Made by a program: the position numbers and the translations under genes. This document shows positions 7,766-15,970 of a stretch of DNA of 27,192 bases, one piece after another; position 1 is the stretch's first letter; the number at the start of each line of letters is the position of its first letter. The notes under the pieces are model-generated. The model was not told the DNA's origin. It saw only the letters and a list, made by a program, of their open reading frames with translations, and ran no database searches. Location of the stretch: positions 1 through 27,192 of the forward strand of contig JAEXFV010000092.1 of assembly GCA_023451115.1 (NCBI GenBank). Direction: 5' to 3'. This stretch comes from Bacillota bacterium (GTDB taxonomy: Bacteria > Bacillota > Clostridia > Christensenellales > CAG-138).

Positions 7766-7786
7766 ATTCTGGTTTTCTTTCGTCAA
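7758..7786 (-). promoter_or_regulatory. Promoter for the GntR-family regulator gene
   Basis: Minus-strand TTGACG (7786-7781), 17 bases, TATTAT (7763-7758). Both hexamers match consensus at five of six positions. The predicted start near 7751 falls inside the palindrome and leaves a leader of about 78 bases. Confidence 0.55.
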
Positions 7787-7827
7787 GACAATGGATGTTT
7801 TTTCTCAATTTCAGCCCATTAATCCTA

Positions 7828-10224
7828 TCATTCCCGCCCTTCTGGCACCGCAAATAAATTTTTTTGCGGTACTTGAAGGGAAACTTTTCTGGAAGCAGCT
7901 CCAATTACCTGTTTTCCTGCAATTTCAAGCTGAGGATGGGCAGGAACCACATAATAGGAATAGCTCTCGCCTGCCTGGGCCGTAACGTCTTCATATAATA
8001 CTGAGCCTTCGCTGCCTGGCCACTCGCCAAGCAATGCAGTATTTCCCTCCAAATCCTCTCGATACAGTCGATATAAAATAAAGGTTTCCAGCGGCTGGAA
8101 GGTAATTTCCGGCATGCCGTCGGCGTCTAACTGTGCTTCGATCATATTGGGAGGCGCAGGGACTATCCAGTATTGGCTCATATCCGTTGGTTCAGTGCCT
8201 GCTACAAATACTTCCCTCACCACGGCGCTATCGGGAGTAAGCGCGTTTGCCAACACAGCCACGTGCTGGTTTTCCAATGTATACTGATCCAGACGGTATT
8301 CCTTAACACCAGCAGGCATTTGAAATACTGGAGCCGCCTGTTCCTCATAAATTTTGGAAAATATGCTGCTGATCATCAAAGCCGGGTATGTCCCCCCTGT
8401 TACTTCATTAGGAAGCGCCTGCCCCTGGGCATCGTCATCATACCCAATCCATGCTGCAATGGCGTATTCTGGATTATAGGCTGCCATCCAGGCATCTCTA
8501 TTCCCTCCAGCTTTTAAACCGGTGGTTCCTGTTTTCCCGGCAATATCCATCCCTAGCGTGCCTAAGCGCCGCCCTGTACCGTCTTCCACGGCGCTTTGCA
8601 GCATATTTGTAAGAATATAAGCGTTTGCTTCGCTCATAACTTGCTCCTGCTCCGGTACATAGGTATAGCAGGGTTCCCCTTTCGCGTTATTTACCTGCAG
8701 CACTAAGGAAGGGGTGGAATATGTTCCTCCAGCTGCAAACGCAGCATATGCTCCCGCTATCTGATAAGGAGAAACACCGTATGTAAACCCTCCAAGTGCC
8801 AAGGCAAGGCTGGAATCCTGCTCATCAAAGGATATTCCCAGCTTCTGGGCAAACGCTTTCCCCGTATTTACCCCTATTTCGGACAATACTTTTACCGCAG
8901 GAACGTTAAGAGAACGTTTGACCGCCTCGCGCAGCGTTACCCAACCATAATACTTTGTGCCATAGTTATCCGGTTGATATCCATTAAAATCCGTAGGTTC
9001 ATCCAACAGCATGGAAACCGTGGTATATCCAGCCTCTTCTAATGCCGGTGCGTAGGAAAGGATGGGCTTGATAACCGATCCGGGTTGCCTGCGGATGCGT
9101 ACCGCTCTGTTATATTCCAGCGCTGTAGTGTTCTCGCGCCCTCCCATCAGGGCGCATACTCCCCCAGTTTGTGCCTTAATTACCACCAGCGCTGCTTGCG
9201 CATCACTGATTTCCGGGGGGAAAATTTCTTCCTGCTGCATCAAGGCTTCTACGTGGGCCTGCAAGCTTTGATCCATAGCAGTATACAGCCGGTAGCCGCC
9301 TGTGAGCAGATCATTCATGGAGGTACCCATTGCTTCACATGCTTGCTGCAAGGCCAGATCAATATAATAGCCGCGTACATTCTCATGAAAGCTATTGTTC
9401 AGTTGAACCGGCTCAGAAACTGCCAACGCTTTTTGCTGTTCATCAATATAGCCGTATTCCTGCATAAGGTCTAGAATAACGTTACGTCGGCCAATGCTTG
9501 CATCCATATCCAAATGCGGTGCATAGTGGGAGGGCGCTTTTAAAATGCCTGCAAGCTGGGCTCCCTGGGCAATGGTTAAGTCCTTAGCGCTTACGCCAAA
9601 ATATCCCCTGGCAGCTGCCTCTACCCCATAATATCCGCCGCCAAAGTAAACATAATTTAAATACATTTCCAGTATTTCATCTTTACTAAATTGTTGCTCC
9701 ATCTGATACGCCAGCACTGCCTCTTCCAGCTTGCGAGAAATCTCTTTTTCTGATGTAAGATGGCTCAATTTTACGAGCTGCTGGCTAATGGTAGAAGCCC
9801 CCTGCACATACCCGCCTGCTTTAATATCTTCCCAGGCCGCCCCTAAAATGCGGATAAAATCCACCCCGATGTGGTCATAAAACCGAGCGTCTTCAGCAGA
9901 AATAAAAGCCTGTTGTACATGCTTTGGAATATCTGATAAAACCACAGGAATGCGTATGGTCTTTTGCCCCCCATACAAGCAACTGATTTCCTCTCCATTT
10001 TGGTCATATATCAGCAGACATTGGGGCGCATTTAAAATTTTGTCGGAATCAAATTCATGCCATGCATCCAACTGCAATACATAAATAGCCGCAAACAGCA
10101 GAAAGCTCAGGCACATCAACGTCCCTGTTAATAAAAAGATTTTAAGCCCGCGCCTGCGTTTGGCTTTATGCCCCTCCAAGTTTTGGTTCCGTACCCTTGC
10201 CTTTTTTTCCCTGCCCATCAACAT
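7828..10224 (-). CDS. Class A penicillin-binding protein (PBP1A-type transglycosylase/transpeptidase)
   Basis: A 798-residue bifunctional peptidoglycan synthase. A very basic cytoplasmic tail (1-28) precedes one membrane anchor (about 29-51). The GT51 glycosyltransferase domain follows, with catalytic E111 in EDARFYDHIG and the QGASTISQQLVK motif at 141-152; it polymerises lipid II into glycan strands. The transpeptidase domain has all three active-site motifs: S383-V-I-K386, S438-L-N440 and K564-T-G566. It cross-links stem peptides and is the target of beta-lactams. The C-terminal 150 residues are beta-rich and look like a fibronectin type III-like module, common in Firmicute PBPs. ATG is preceded by GGAAAAGGG. 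It lies between valS (upstream, ending in a strong terminator) and the GntR gene; I see no clear terminator after its stop, so some read-through into the GntR gene is possible. Confidence 0.95.
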   Translation of the reverse strand: MLMGREKKARVRNQNLEGHKAKRRRGLKIFLLTGTLMCLSFLLFAAIYVLQLDAWHEFDSDKILNAPQCLLIYDQNGEEISCLYGGQKTIRIPVVLSDIPKHVQQAFISAEDARFYDHIGVDFIRILGAAWEDIKAGGYVQGASTISQQLVKLSHLTSEKEISRKLEEAVLAYQMEQQFSKDEILEMYLNYVYFGGGYYGVEAAARGYFGVSAKDLTIAQGAQLAGILKAPSHYAPHLDMDASIGRRNVILDLMQEYGYIDEQQKALAVSEPVQLNNSFHENVRGYYIDLALQQACEAMGTSMNDLLTGGYRLYTAMDQSLQAHVEALMQQEEIFPPEISDAQAALVVIKAQTGGVCALMGGRENTTALEYNRAVRIRRQPGSVIKPILSYAPALEEAGYTTVSMLLDEPTDFNGYQPDNYGTKYYGWVTLREAVKRSLNVPAVKVLSEIGVNTGKAFAQKLGISFDEQDSSLALALGGFTYGVSPYQIAGAYAAFAAGGTYSTPSLVLQVNNAKGEPCYTYVPEQEQVMSEANAYILTNMLQSAVEDGTGRRLGTLGMDIAGKTGTTGLKAGGNRDAWMAAYNPEYAIAAWIGYDDDAQGQALPNEVTGGTYPALMISSIFSKIYEEQAAPVFQMPAGVKEYRLDQYTLENQHVAVLANALTPDSAVVREVFVAGTEPTDMSQYWIVPAPPNMIEAQLDADGMPEITFQPLETFILYRLYREDLEGNTALLGEWPGSEGSVLYEDVTAQAGESYSYYVVPAHPQLEIAGKQVIGAASRKVSLQVPQKNLFAVPEGRE

Positions 10225-10321
10225 CAGCCCTTTTCCTTTTCAATACGATTTTATCCTTCCCATTCCGAATAGGATTTAACGGGCCTATGTGCAAGTTTAG
10301 CGCTTCCCATTGTTGGAAAAA

Positions 10322-10367
10322 AAGCATTCAGCCATGACATTCATATGGAGCAGCTACTCAAATGCTT
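10322..10367 (-). terminator. Possible hairpin with T run upstream of the PBP gene
   Basis: On the minus strand AAGCATT (10367-10361) pairs with AATGCTT (10328-10322), enclosing a 32-base region with smaller self-complementary pieces, and a run of T follows directly. It could be a backup terminator for valS or an attenuator in the PBP leader. The outer stem is only seven AT-rich pairs. Confidence 0.3.
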
Positions 10368-10392
10368 AACGTTTTTTACTTTTGTGGCATAT

Positions 10393-10424
10393 CAAAAGGC
10401 TGCGGCAATTGCCGCAGCCTTTTG
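10393..10424 (-). terminator. Intrinsic terminator of valS
   Basis: Perfect 14-bp stem CAAAAGGCTGCGGC (10393-10406) with its complement at 10411-10424 and loop AATT, starting 12 bases after the valS stop codon. The distal arm ends in TTTTG, so the T run is short. Confidence 0.75.
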
Positions 10425-10435
10425 AGAGGTTCATT

Positions 10436-13078
10436 TTATTCGCCCAAATCCTTTTGACGCTGCTCCAGCTTTAAAAGCATTTCTTTTGCAAGGGATAGCT
10501 TGGCTCGTTCTTCTTCCACAACCTTAGCAGGGGCTTTTGCAACAAATCCTACGTTATTCAGCTTGCCTTCAGCCCGCTTAATTTCGCCTTGCATGCGCTG
10601 TATTTCCTTAGTTACCCGCTCCCGCTCTTTCTCGATATCCACCAGCTGCTCCAGTGGAATAAACGCTTCTCCACCAGAAACCACTAGCGATACCGCGTTT
10701 TTCGGAATACCGCTCTTATCCTGCTGTAGGGTCACCTGCTCCACGCCTGCCAGGCGGTTCATATAGATGGCGCAAGCAGCAAATGCATGCTCCAATTCAG
10801 GTTTCGCCAGCAAAATCAGGCTGATCCTTTTAGCCGGAGGCACATTCATTTCAGCTCGAATATTGCGAATTGCCCGAATCAATTCCATCAGCGCTTCCAT
10901 ATCCGCTGCATCCTGGCTGAATTCATACTCCTCTATAGGCTTGGGCCAATCGGCTAGCATAATGGTCTTTCCGCTGTTGGGCAGGTTGGTATAAAGCTCC
11001 TCCGTTATAAACGGCATGAAGGGATGCAACAACTTCATGGAAGTGGAAAGCACATGCACCAACACCGCGCGCACGTTTGCCTTAGCAGAGGCGTCTTCAC
11101 CATACAACCGTGGTTTTGCCATTTCAATATACCAATCGCAGAATTCCGTCCAAATAAAGTCATAAACCTTCTGCGCAGCCAATCCCAATTCAAAACCATC
11201 CAGGTTGCCAGTGACCTCCTGAATCACCTCGTTCAGCCGATGCAATACCCATTTATCCGCCACATCCAGCTGGGCTTTGTCAATTTCACCAATCGCTTCC
11301 TCTCCCAGGTTCATCATTACGAAGCGGGCAGCATTATAAACCTTGTTGCAGAAGTTTCGCGCTGACTCAACTTTCTCCCAATAAAAGCGCATGTCGTTTC
11401 CGGCAGAGTTACCGGTGAGTAAACTAAAGCGTAGGGAATCTGCACCATATTTCTCAATCACTTCCAGAGGATCGATGCCGTTGCCCAGCGATTTTGACAT
11501 TTTACGGCCTTGGCTATCCCGGACAATTCCATGAACGTATACGGTATCAAAAGGTTTTTTGCCCATAACCTCCATGCCAAATACAATCATGCGGGCAATC
11601 CAGAAAAAGATAATATCATACCCTGTCACCAAAGTGGAGGTAGGATAGAAATAGCTAAGTAACGCATCGCTGTCCGGATAACCCAATGTGGAGAAAGGCC
11701 ACATGCCAGAGGAGAACCAGGTATCCAGAACATCTTCGTCCTGGCGTAATTTGCCGCCGCATTTGGGGCAAACCATGCCTTTAGGGGCAGTCGGCTGCAC
11801 AATGGTTTCGCCACAATCGTCGCAATAATAGGCAGGGATACGATGCCCCCACCAGAGCTGGCGCGAAATACACCAGTCCCGGATATTCTCCATCCAGTTA
11901 AAATAGGTTTTATCAAAGCGCTCCGGCACAAACTTGATGGAACCGTTGCGCACCGCTTCCATGGCGGGCTTGGCCAGCGGCTTCATGTCCACAAACCATT
12001 GCTTGGAAACAATGGTTTCCACCGTGGTATGGCAGCGATAGCAGGTGCCAACGTTGTGCTTATATGGCTCTACCCGCACCAGATTTCCTTCCTTTTCCAG
12101 GTCTGCTACCAAGTTTTTACGGCATTCATACCGATCCTGTCCCACATAAGCGCCACCCAGCTCGTTGATATGCCCATCATCTGTAAACACGCGAATGGTT
12201 TCCAGGCCGCAGCGCTGCCCCACTTCAAAGTCGTTTGGATCGTGTGCAGGGGTAATTTTTACCGCGCCGGTTCCGAAGTCCATTTCCACATATTCATCTG
12301 CCACAATGGGAATTTCGCGGCCCACAACCGGGATCACCACGGTTTTCCCTATCACGTCCTTATATCGGGCATCATCAGGATGCACAGCAATCGCGGTATC
12401 GCCCAAAATGGTTTCCGGGCGGGTAGTGGCTACGGTAATGGAGTAACTCTTATCCGGTGCATCATAGCGCACATGCCACAGGAAGCTGTCTTGCTCTTCA
12501 TATTCCACTTCCGCATCAGACAAAGCGGTTTTGCACTCAGGGCACCAGTTAATGATCCTGTCCCCACGATAAATCAATCCCTTGTTATACAGCTCGCAGA
12601 ACACCTTGGTAACAGCGTGGTTACAGCCTTCATCCATGGTGAAACGCTCTTTTTCCCAATCACAGGAAGAACCCAACTTTTTCAGCTGCTTTACGATGCG
12701 GCCGCCATATATGCGCCGCCATTCCCAGGCGCGCTCCAAAAATGCCTCCCGGCCAATATCTCGCTTATTCAGTCCTTCTTTGGCCATCTGCTCTACGATT
12801 TTCACTTCAGTTGCTATAGAGGCATGATCGGTGCCTGGCAGCCAGAGTGCCTCAAACCCGCTCATTCGTTTATAACGGATCAGGACATCCTGCAAGGTAT
12901 TGTCTAATGCATGACCCATATGAAGTTGCCCCGTAATATTGGGTGGGGGAATCACAATACAATACGGCGGCTTATCCGGGTTAGGCTCCGCACGGAAATA
13001 TCCTTCCTTCTCCCAAAGATCATACAGGCGGTTTTCCACCGCGCTATGATCATATGTTTTGTTCAATTCCTTTGCCAT
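10436..13078 (-). CDS. valS: Valine--tRNA ligase
   Basis: 880 residues, class I aminoacyl-tRNA synthetase. HMGH (the HIGH motif) is at residues 53-56 within PPPNITGQLHMGH, and KMSKS at 526-530. The editing (CP1) domain lies between them; it includes the TTRPETILGDTAI segment (about 218-230) that hydrolyses mischarged Thr-tRNA(Val). Two cysteine pairs (CDDC near 429-432 and CPKC near 447-450) look like a zinc ribbon. The C-terminal coiled coil (about 815-880) is typical of ValS. The frame continues upstream to 13144 across the T-box terminator, which cannot be coding. AGGAGG at 13090-13085 is 6 bases before the ATG at 13078, giving MAKELNKTYD; an ATG directly abutting the ribosome site is too close. 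Expression is governed by the valine T-box just upstream. Confidence 0.97.
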   Translation of the reverse strand: MAKELNKTYDHSAVENRLYDLWEKEGYFRAEPNPDKPPYCIVIPPPNITGQLHMGHALDNTLQDVLIRYKRMSGFEALWLPGTDHASIATEVKIVEQMAKEGLNKRDIGREAFLERAWEWRRIYGGRIVKQLKKLGSSCDWEKERFTMDEGCNHAVTKVFCELYNKGLIYRGDRIINWCPECKTALSDAEVEYEEQDSFLWHVRYDAPDKSYSITVATTRPETILGDTAIAVHPDDARYKDVIGKTVVIPVVGREIPIVADEYVEMDFGTGAVKITPAHDPNDFEVGQRCGLETIRVFTDDGHINELGGAYVGQDRYECRKNLVADLEKEGNLVRVEPYKHNVGTCYRCHTTVETIVSKQWFVDMKPLAKPAMEAVRNGSIKFVPERFDKTYFNWMENIRDWCISRQLWWGHRIPAYYCDDCGETIVQPTAPKGMVCPKCGGKLRQDEDVLDTWFSSGMWPFSTLGYPDSDALLSYFYPTSTLVTGYDIIFFWIARMIVFGMEVMGKKPFDTVYVHGIVRDSQGRKMSKSLGNGIDPLEVIEKYGADSLRFSLLTGNSAGNDMRFYWEKVESARNFCNKVYNAARFVMMNLGEEAIGEIDKAQLDVADKWVLHRLNEVIQEVTGNLDGFELGLAAQKVYDFIWTEFCDWYIEMAKPRLYGEDASAKANVRAVLVHVLSTSMKLLHPFMPFITEELYTNLPNSGKTIMLADWPKPIEEYEFSQDAADMEALMELIRAIRNIRAEMNVPPAKRISLILLAKPELEHAFAACAIYMNRLAGVEQVTLQQDKSGIPKNAVSLVVSGGEAFIPLEQLVDIEKERERVTKEIQRMQGEIKRAEGKLNNVGFVAKAPAKVVEEERAKLSLAKEMLLKLEQRQKDLGE

Positions 13079-13097
13079 ATCCATCCTCCTCTTTCCA

Positions 13098-13348
13098 TAA
13101 AAAAAGCGTTTCCGTCCAAAAGGACGAAACGCTCGCGGTACCACCTTTTTTGAGCGGCAATATGCCTGCTGCCACTCCCCTTAACCGCTTTAACGCAGCG
13201 GGTACGAGGGCGCTACTCTATTCACGCCGCATTGCTCAAAAGCGACCTTCCGCCTTCCAAATTACGAACGGTTCTTACAGCCGGTGAAACCGTCTCTCTA
13301 TCGCTTGGTAGGACGTACTCCTCTTTCTCATCGCAAATTCTTCAATTA
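13098..13348 (-). promoter_or_regulatory. T-box riboswitch (valine) leader of valS
   Basis: The minus-strand leader carries the classic T-box sequence AAGGTGGTACCGCG (about 13149-13136), followed by the intrinsic terminator hairpin and T run before valS. The 5' part shows Stem I landmarks: GCGATGAGAAAGAGGAGTA near 13333-13315, an AGAGAGACGG distal region, and a specifier region AAGGTCGC. The probable specifier codon is GTC (valine) at 13246-13244, in keeping with the downstream gene. In this mechanism uncharged tRNA(Val) pairs with the specifier and, by its CCA end, with the T-box bulge, which stabilises the antiterminator and lets transcription continue into valS. Ends are estimated from the promoter and terminator; the specifier assignment is by eye. 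Confidence 0.93.
13099..13132 (-). terminator. T-box regulated terminator before valS
   Basis: Minus-strand stem GCGTTTCGTCC (13132-13122) pairs with GGACGGAAACGC (13117-13106) across loop TTTT with one bulged base, and is followed by TTTTTTT. It overlaps the 3' side of the T-box antiterminator, so the two structures exclude each other. Confidence 0.88.
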
Positions 13349-13354
13349 CGGTTC

Positions 13355-13383
13355 AGTATAACCTGAATAACAGCCCTTGTCAA
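13355..13383 (-). promoter_or_regulatory. Promoter of the valS T-box transcript
   Basis: Minus-strand TTGACA (13383-13378), exactly 17 bases, TATACT (13360-13355). The -35 is perfect and the -10 matches five of six. The -35 begins within the hemZ stop codon region (13380-13382), so valS has its own start even though it follows hemZ closely. Predicted start near 13348. Confidence 0.75.
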
Positions 13384-14879
13384 GGCTGGACACTGCAAAA
13401 CAAGGCACGTTTTTGCTCCGCCAAAGCTGAAATCTTGGCCATATACGTGGCCAAATCTTTGGGATTTGGAATACGTTCCACCCGTAAATCCCGCCCAGGA
13501 AAAACACGCTTGGTCATTGCACCGGCTCCATGCGCCATGATACTGGCGGATTCCTCCATCATGTCGATATTATAGATGCACACATGCCCCGGCGCCGCGT
13601 ACCCCACGTTTTCCAAGTTCCCCTGCATATACTTTTGGCGGTACATATAATACGGAACCAGGCCCATTTCCTTTGCCGCCGTTGCGCCCAAACGTACCAT
13701 TTCCTCCACAACATGCGCTGGTGGAAGGGGGTACTCCTCCAACCTTTGCTTCAATCTGGAGGAACGCTTGATTGCCAGAGTATGGATAGTAAGATTATTG
13801 GGGGATAGCGCTCCAATGGCGTCCAGTGTATAGCGAAAATCGTCCAGCGTTTCGCCAGGTAATCCCGCGATAATATCCATATTGATCGAAGAAAAGCCTA
13901 TTTCTTTCGCTAGTCGATATGCCTCAATAATTTCCTGGGCAGAGTGGCTGCGCCCAATACACGCAAGGGTGGTATCCCGCATGCTTTGCGGATTGATAGA
14001 AATGCGCCCCACTCCCATCCGGCAAAGCACATCCAATTTTTCACGGTTTATGGTGTCCGGCCTGCCTGCTTCCACTGTAAACTCCTGCCCATATCCGCCA
14101 TAACAGGAAAGCGTGTGACGGATTAACTCTTCCAGCTGGCCGGCTGAGAGCACCGTGGGTGTGCCACCGCCGATATACAGGCTGCGGATGCGGTATCCCG
14201 CCTGTGCAAAAATAGCAGCGCCCATAGATATGTCTTGTTTTAGAGCAGCAAGGTAAGGCGTTATCTTATCCGTCTTCCCCAAGGTCTCTGCTGCAAAAGA
14301 GCAATATAAGCACCGGGTTTTACAAAACGGGATGCCAATATACACATCCGCCTGGTGAGGCGCCAGGCTTTGTAAAATAGGCTTTTGTACAGATAAAATC
14401 CGCCTTGCCAGATCCAGTTTTTCGTTGGAAACATCAAATTCCTGTTCCATCACCCGGCAAGCTTCCGTTTCTCCAAAATTTTCTTCCAACTCCCGCAACA
14501 ACTTGGTTGGACGAATACCGGTAAGCGATCCCCAGGGAAGCCGTACTTCCGGGAATAACTGGTGCAACGCCCGAAACGCTGCAATTTTAATTGCACGCTT
14601 TTCATAGCGTTTACGTTCCAAGTCACTCTTGGTAACAACAGGGTGATGATAGGTAAATTCACTGCTTTGCTCATTTCCTCCATCTGGTGCAAACCGGGCG
14701 AAAGCATGGGCAGCCCAAACGTCTCCTTGTTCCTCCAGTATAACACGCAAAAAAAGCCCCTCTGTTCTTTCCGGATTGGCAACGGAAAGCAGCCTGGCTT
14801 CTTCCATCCCCAGAAAAGCCCGGACCTCATCAGCAATGTCGTTAAAAAATTCTTCCCGGTTGGTAAAAATGGTTACCAT
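13380..14879 (-). CDS. hemZ: Coproporphyrinogen dehydrogenase HemZ (radical SAM)
   Basis: 499 residues, the usual size for clostridial HemZ. An N-terminal domain of about 170 residues precedes the radical SAM core, where C186, C190 and C193 (FCKTRCLYCSF) hold the [4Fe-4S] cluster that cleaves S-adenosylmethionine. GGGTPT near 238 and the INMDIIAGLPGE segment are further SAM-domain landmarks, with a HemN-type C-terminal region. HemZ is the oxygen-independent counterpart of HemN, converting coproporphyrinogen III to protoporphyrinogen in anaerobes. Family members vary in true activity, and no other haem genes are visible here. The ATG follows GAGGG by 5 bases and overlaps the end of the metallo-hydrolase gene by 7 bases, so translation is likely coupled. 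It is the last gene of the secD-hemZ run. Confidence 0.92.
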   Translation of the reverse strand: MVTIFTNREEFFNDIADEVRAFLGMEEARLLSVANPERTEGLFLRVILEEQGDVWAAHAFARFAPDGGNEQSSEFTYHHPVVTKSDLERKRYEKRAIKIAAFRALHQLFPEVRLPWGSLTGIRPTKLLRELEENFGETEACRVMEQEFDVSNEKLDLARRILSVQKPILQSLAPHQADVYIGIPFCKTRCLYCSFAAETLGKTDKITPYLAALKQDISMGAAIFAQAGYRIRSLYIGGGTPTVLSAGQLEELIRHTLSCYGGYGQEFTVEAGRPDTINREKLDVLCRMGVGRISINPQSMRDTTLACIGRSHSAQEIIEAYRLAKEIGFSSINMDIIAGLPGETLDDFRYTLDAIGALSPNNLTIHTLAIKRSSRLKQRLEEYPLPPAHVVEEMVRLGATAAKEMGLVPYYMYRQKYMQGNLENVGYAAPGHVCIYNIDMMEESASIMAHGAGAMTKRVFPGRDLRVERIPNPKDLATYMAKISALAEQKRALFCSVQP

Positions 14880-15511
14880 TTTAACCCTCGATATTGACGT
14901 ACACAGGGATTGTTTTCCCGCTCAAAGTCCAGCGTGCTCTCTCCCAAATGCCCGGGATATAGCTTATAATCCCCTGGAAGAGGAAATAATGCGGTTAAAA
15001 TAGAACGGTATAAGGCCTCGGTGTCCGAGCCTGGAAAATCCGTCCGCCCAACGCTGAGATGGAATAAGGTGTCCCCTGTAAAAATAATATCTTCTACCAA
15101 ATAACAGACACCACCTGGAGAATGCCCCGGCGTATGTATCACATGAAAGATCAGGCCGCCTGCCTCAATTGTATCCCCATCCTTCAACAAAAGATCCGCT
15201 TTTGTCAGCTCAACATGCATATTCAGCATGGCAGCCAGGGAAGCGGTTTCATTTTCCAGCATAAAAGCGTCATCCTCATGGATGCATACCATTGCACCAG
15301 TTTGACGCTTGATCTGCGCTACTCCTCCGGTGTGATCAAAATGCCCATGCGTCAATAAAATATGGGTGCAAGTGAGCCCAAGCTCTTGCAGGCGCTGCAA
15401 AACCGGCTCCGCTCCCGCAGGATCAACCAAAGCACAGGTTTTCGCCCCTTCCTCCCATACAATATAACAATTTACATTTAACGGCCCACAGGGAATGTTC
15501 ATCACTCGCAT
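14873..15511 (-). CDS. MBL-fold metallo-hydrolase (glyoxalase II-like)
   Basis: 212 residues with the metallo-beta-lactamase fold. The zinc motif THGHFDH gives H55, H57, D59 and H60; HTPGHSPGG, FTGDTLF and YPGHLGES supply the remaining ligands H, D and H. This is the compact glyoxalase II-like/YqgX type, which hydrolyses small thioesters or related bonds; the true substrate is not known and cannot be read here. Its start overlaps the dtd stop by one base (TGATG) and its end overlaps hemZ, marking it as an internal operon gene. The same order, relA-dtd-MBL-hemZ, is common in Clostridia, which supports a housekeeping role. Confidence 0.9.
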   Translation of the reverse strand: MRVMNIPCGPLNVNCYIVWEEGAKTCALVDPAGAEPVLQRLQELGLTCTHILLTHGHFDHTGGVAQIKRQTGAMVCIHEDDAFMLENETASLAAMLNMHVELTKADLLLKDGDTIEAGGLIFHVIHTPGHSPGGVCYLVEDIIFTGDTLFHLSVGRTDFPGSDTEALYRSILTALFPLPGDYKLYPGHLGESTLDFERENNPCVRQYRGLKW

Positions 15512-15957
15512 CAGAATAACCTCTTACTATCCAATAATATTGTCACCGGCCCATCGTTTACCAGAGAAACATCCATGATTGCCTGGAACTCCCCTGTGGC
15601 TACCGGCAGTTTCTGGGATAACAACGAAATTGCTTGCTCATAGAGAGGGATTGCCAGCTCCGGCCGAGCCGCCTTTATGAAGCTTGGACGTCTTCCCTTC
15701 CTGGCATCTCCATACAAAGTAAATTGGGAAACCAGCAGTACGCTGCCCCCAACATCCAACACAGAGCGGTTCATCTTATCCTCTTCATCTTCAAAGATGC
15801 GCAACCCTGTGATTTTATCACAAATATATTGGAGATCCTCTTTTGTGTCACAATCCTCAATCCCTAAAAAAACCAGTAGCCCTTTGCCAATGCTGCCGGT
15901 TTCTCGGCCTTGCACTGTTACGCTTGCCTGCTTTACCCGCTGTACTACCGCGCGCAT
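15511..15957 (-). CDS. dtd: D-aminoacyl-tRNA deacylase
   Basis: 148 residues, the normal length for DTD. The protein starts MRAVVQRV as is typical, has the SQFTL motif at 77-81, and the NDGPVT motif at 134-139 whose Gly-Pro forms the chiral-selecting pocket. It removes D-amino acids (and glycine wrongly attached to tRNA(Ala)) from tRNAs using the RNA itself for catalysis, working as a homodimer. GGGAGG stands 7 bases before the ATG. Only 13 bases separate it from the relA stop, and it overlaps the next gene by one base. Confidence 0.96.
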   Translation of the reverse strand: MRAVVQRVKQASVTVQGRETGSIGKGLLVFLGIEDCDTKEDLQYICDKITGLRIFEDEEDKMNRSVLDVGGSVLLVSQFTLYGDARKGRRPSFIKAARPELAIPLYEQAISLLSQKLPVATGEFQAIMDVSLVNDGPVTILLDSKRLF

Positions 15958-15970
15958 GGTTCAACCTCCC

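Noticed and set aside
11843..12907. Long open frame (354 codons) on the plus strand opposite valS
   Set aside because: It lies wholly antisense to the conserved valS coding region, shows no family motif, and is explained by codon bias of the real gene.
13079..13144. N-terminal extension of ValS by 22 residues
   Set aside because: The extension would be translated through the T-box terminator hairpin and its T run; AGGAGG points to the ATG at 13078.
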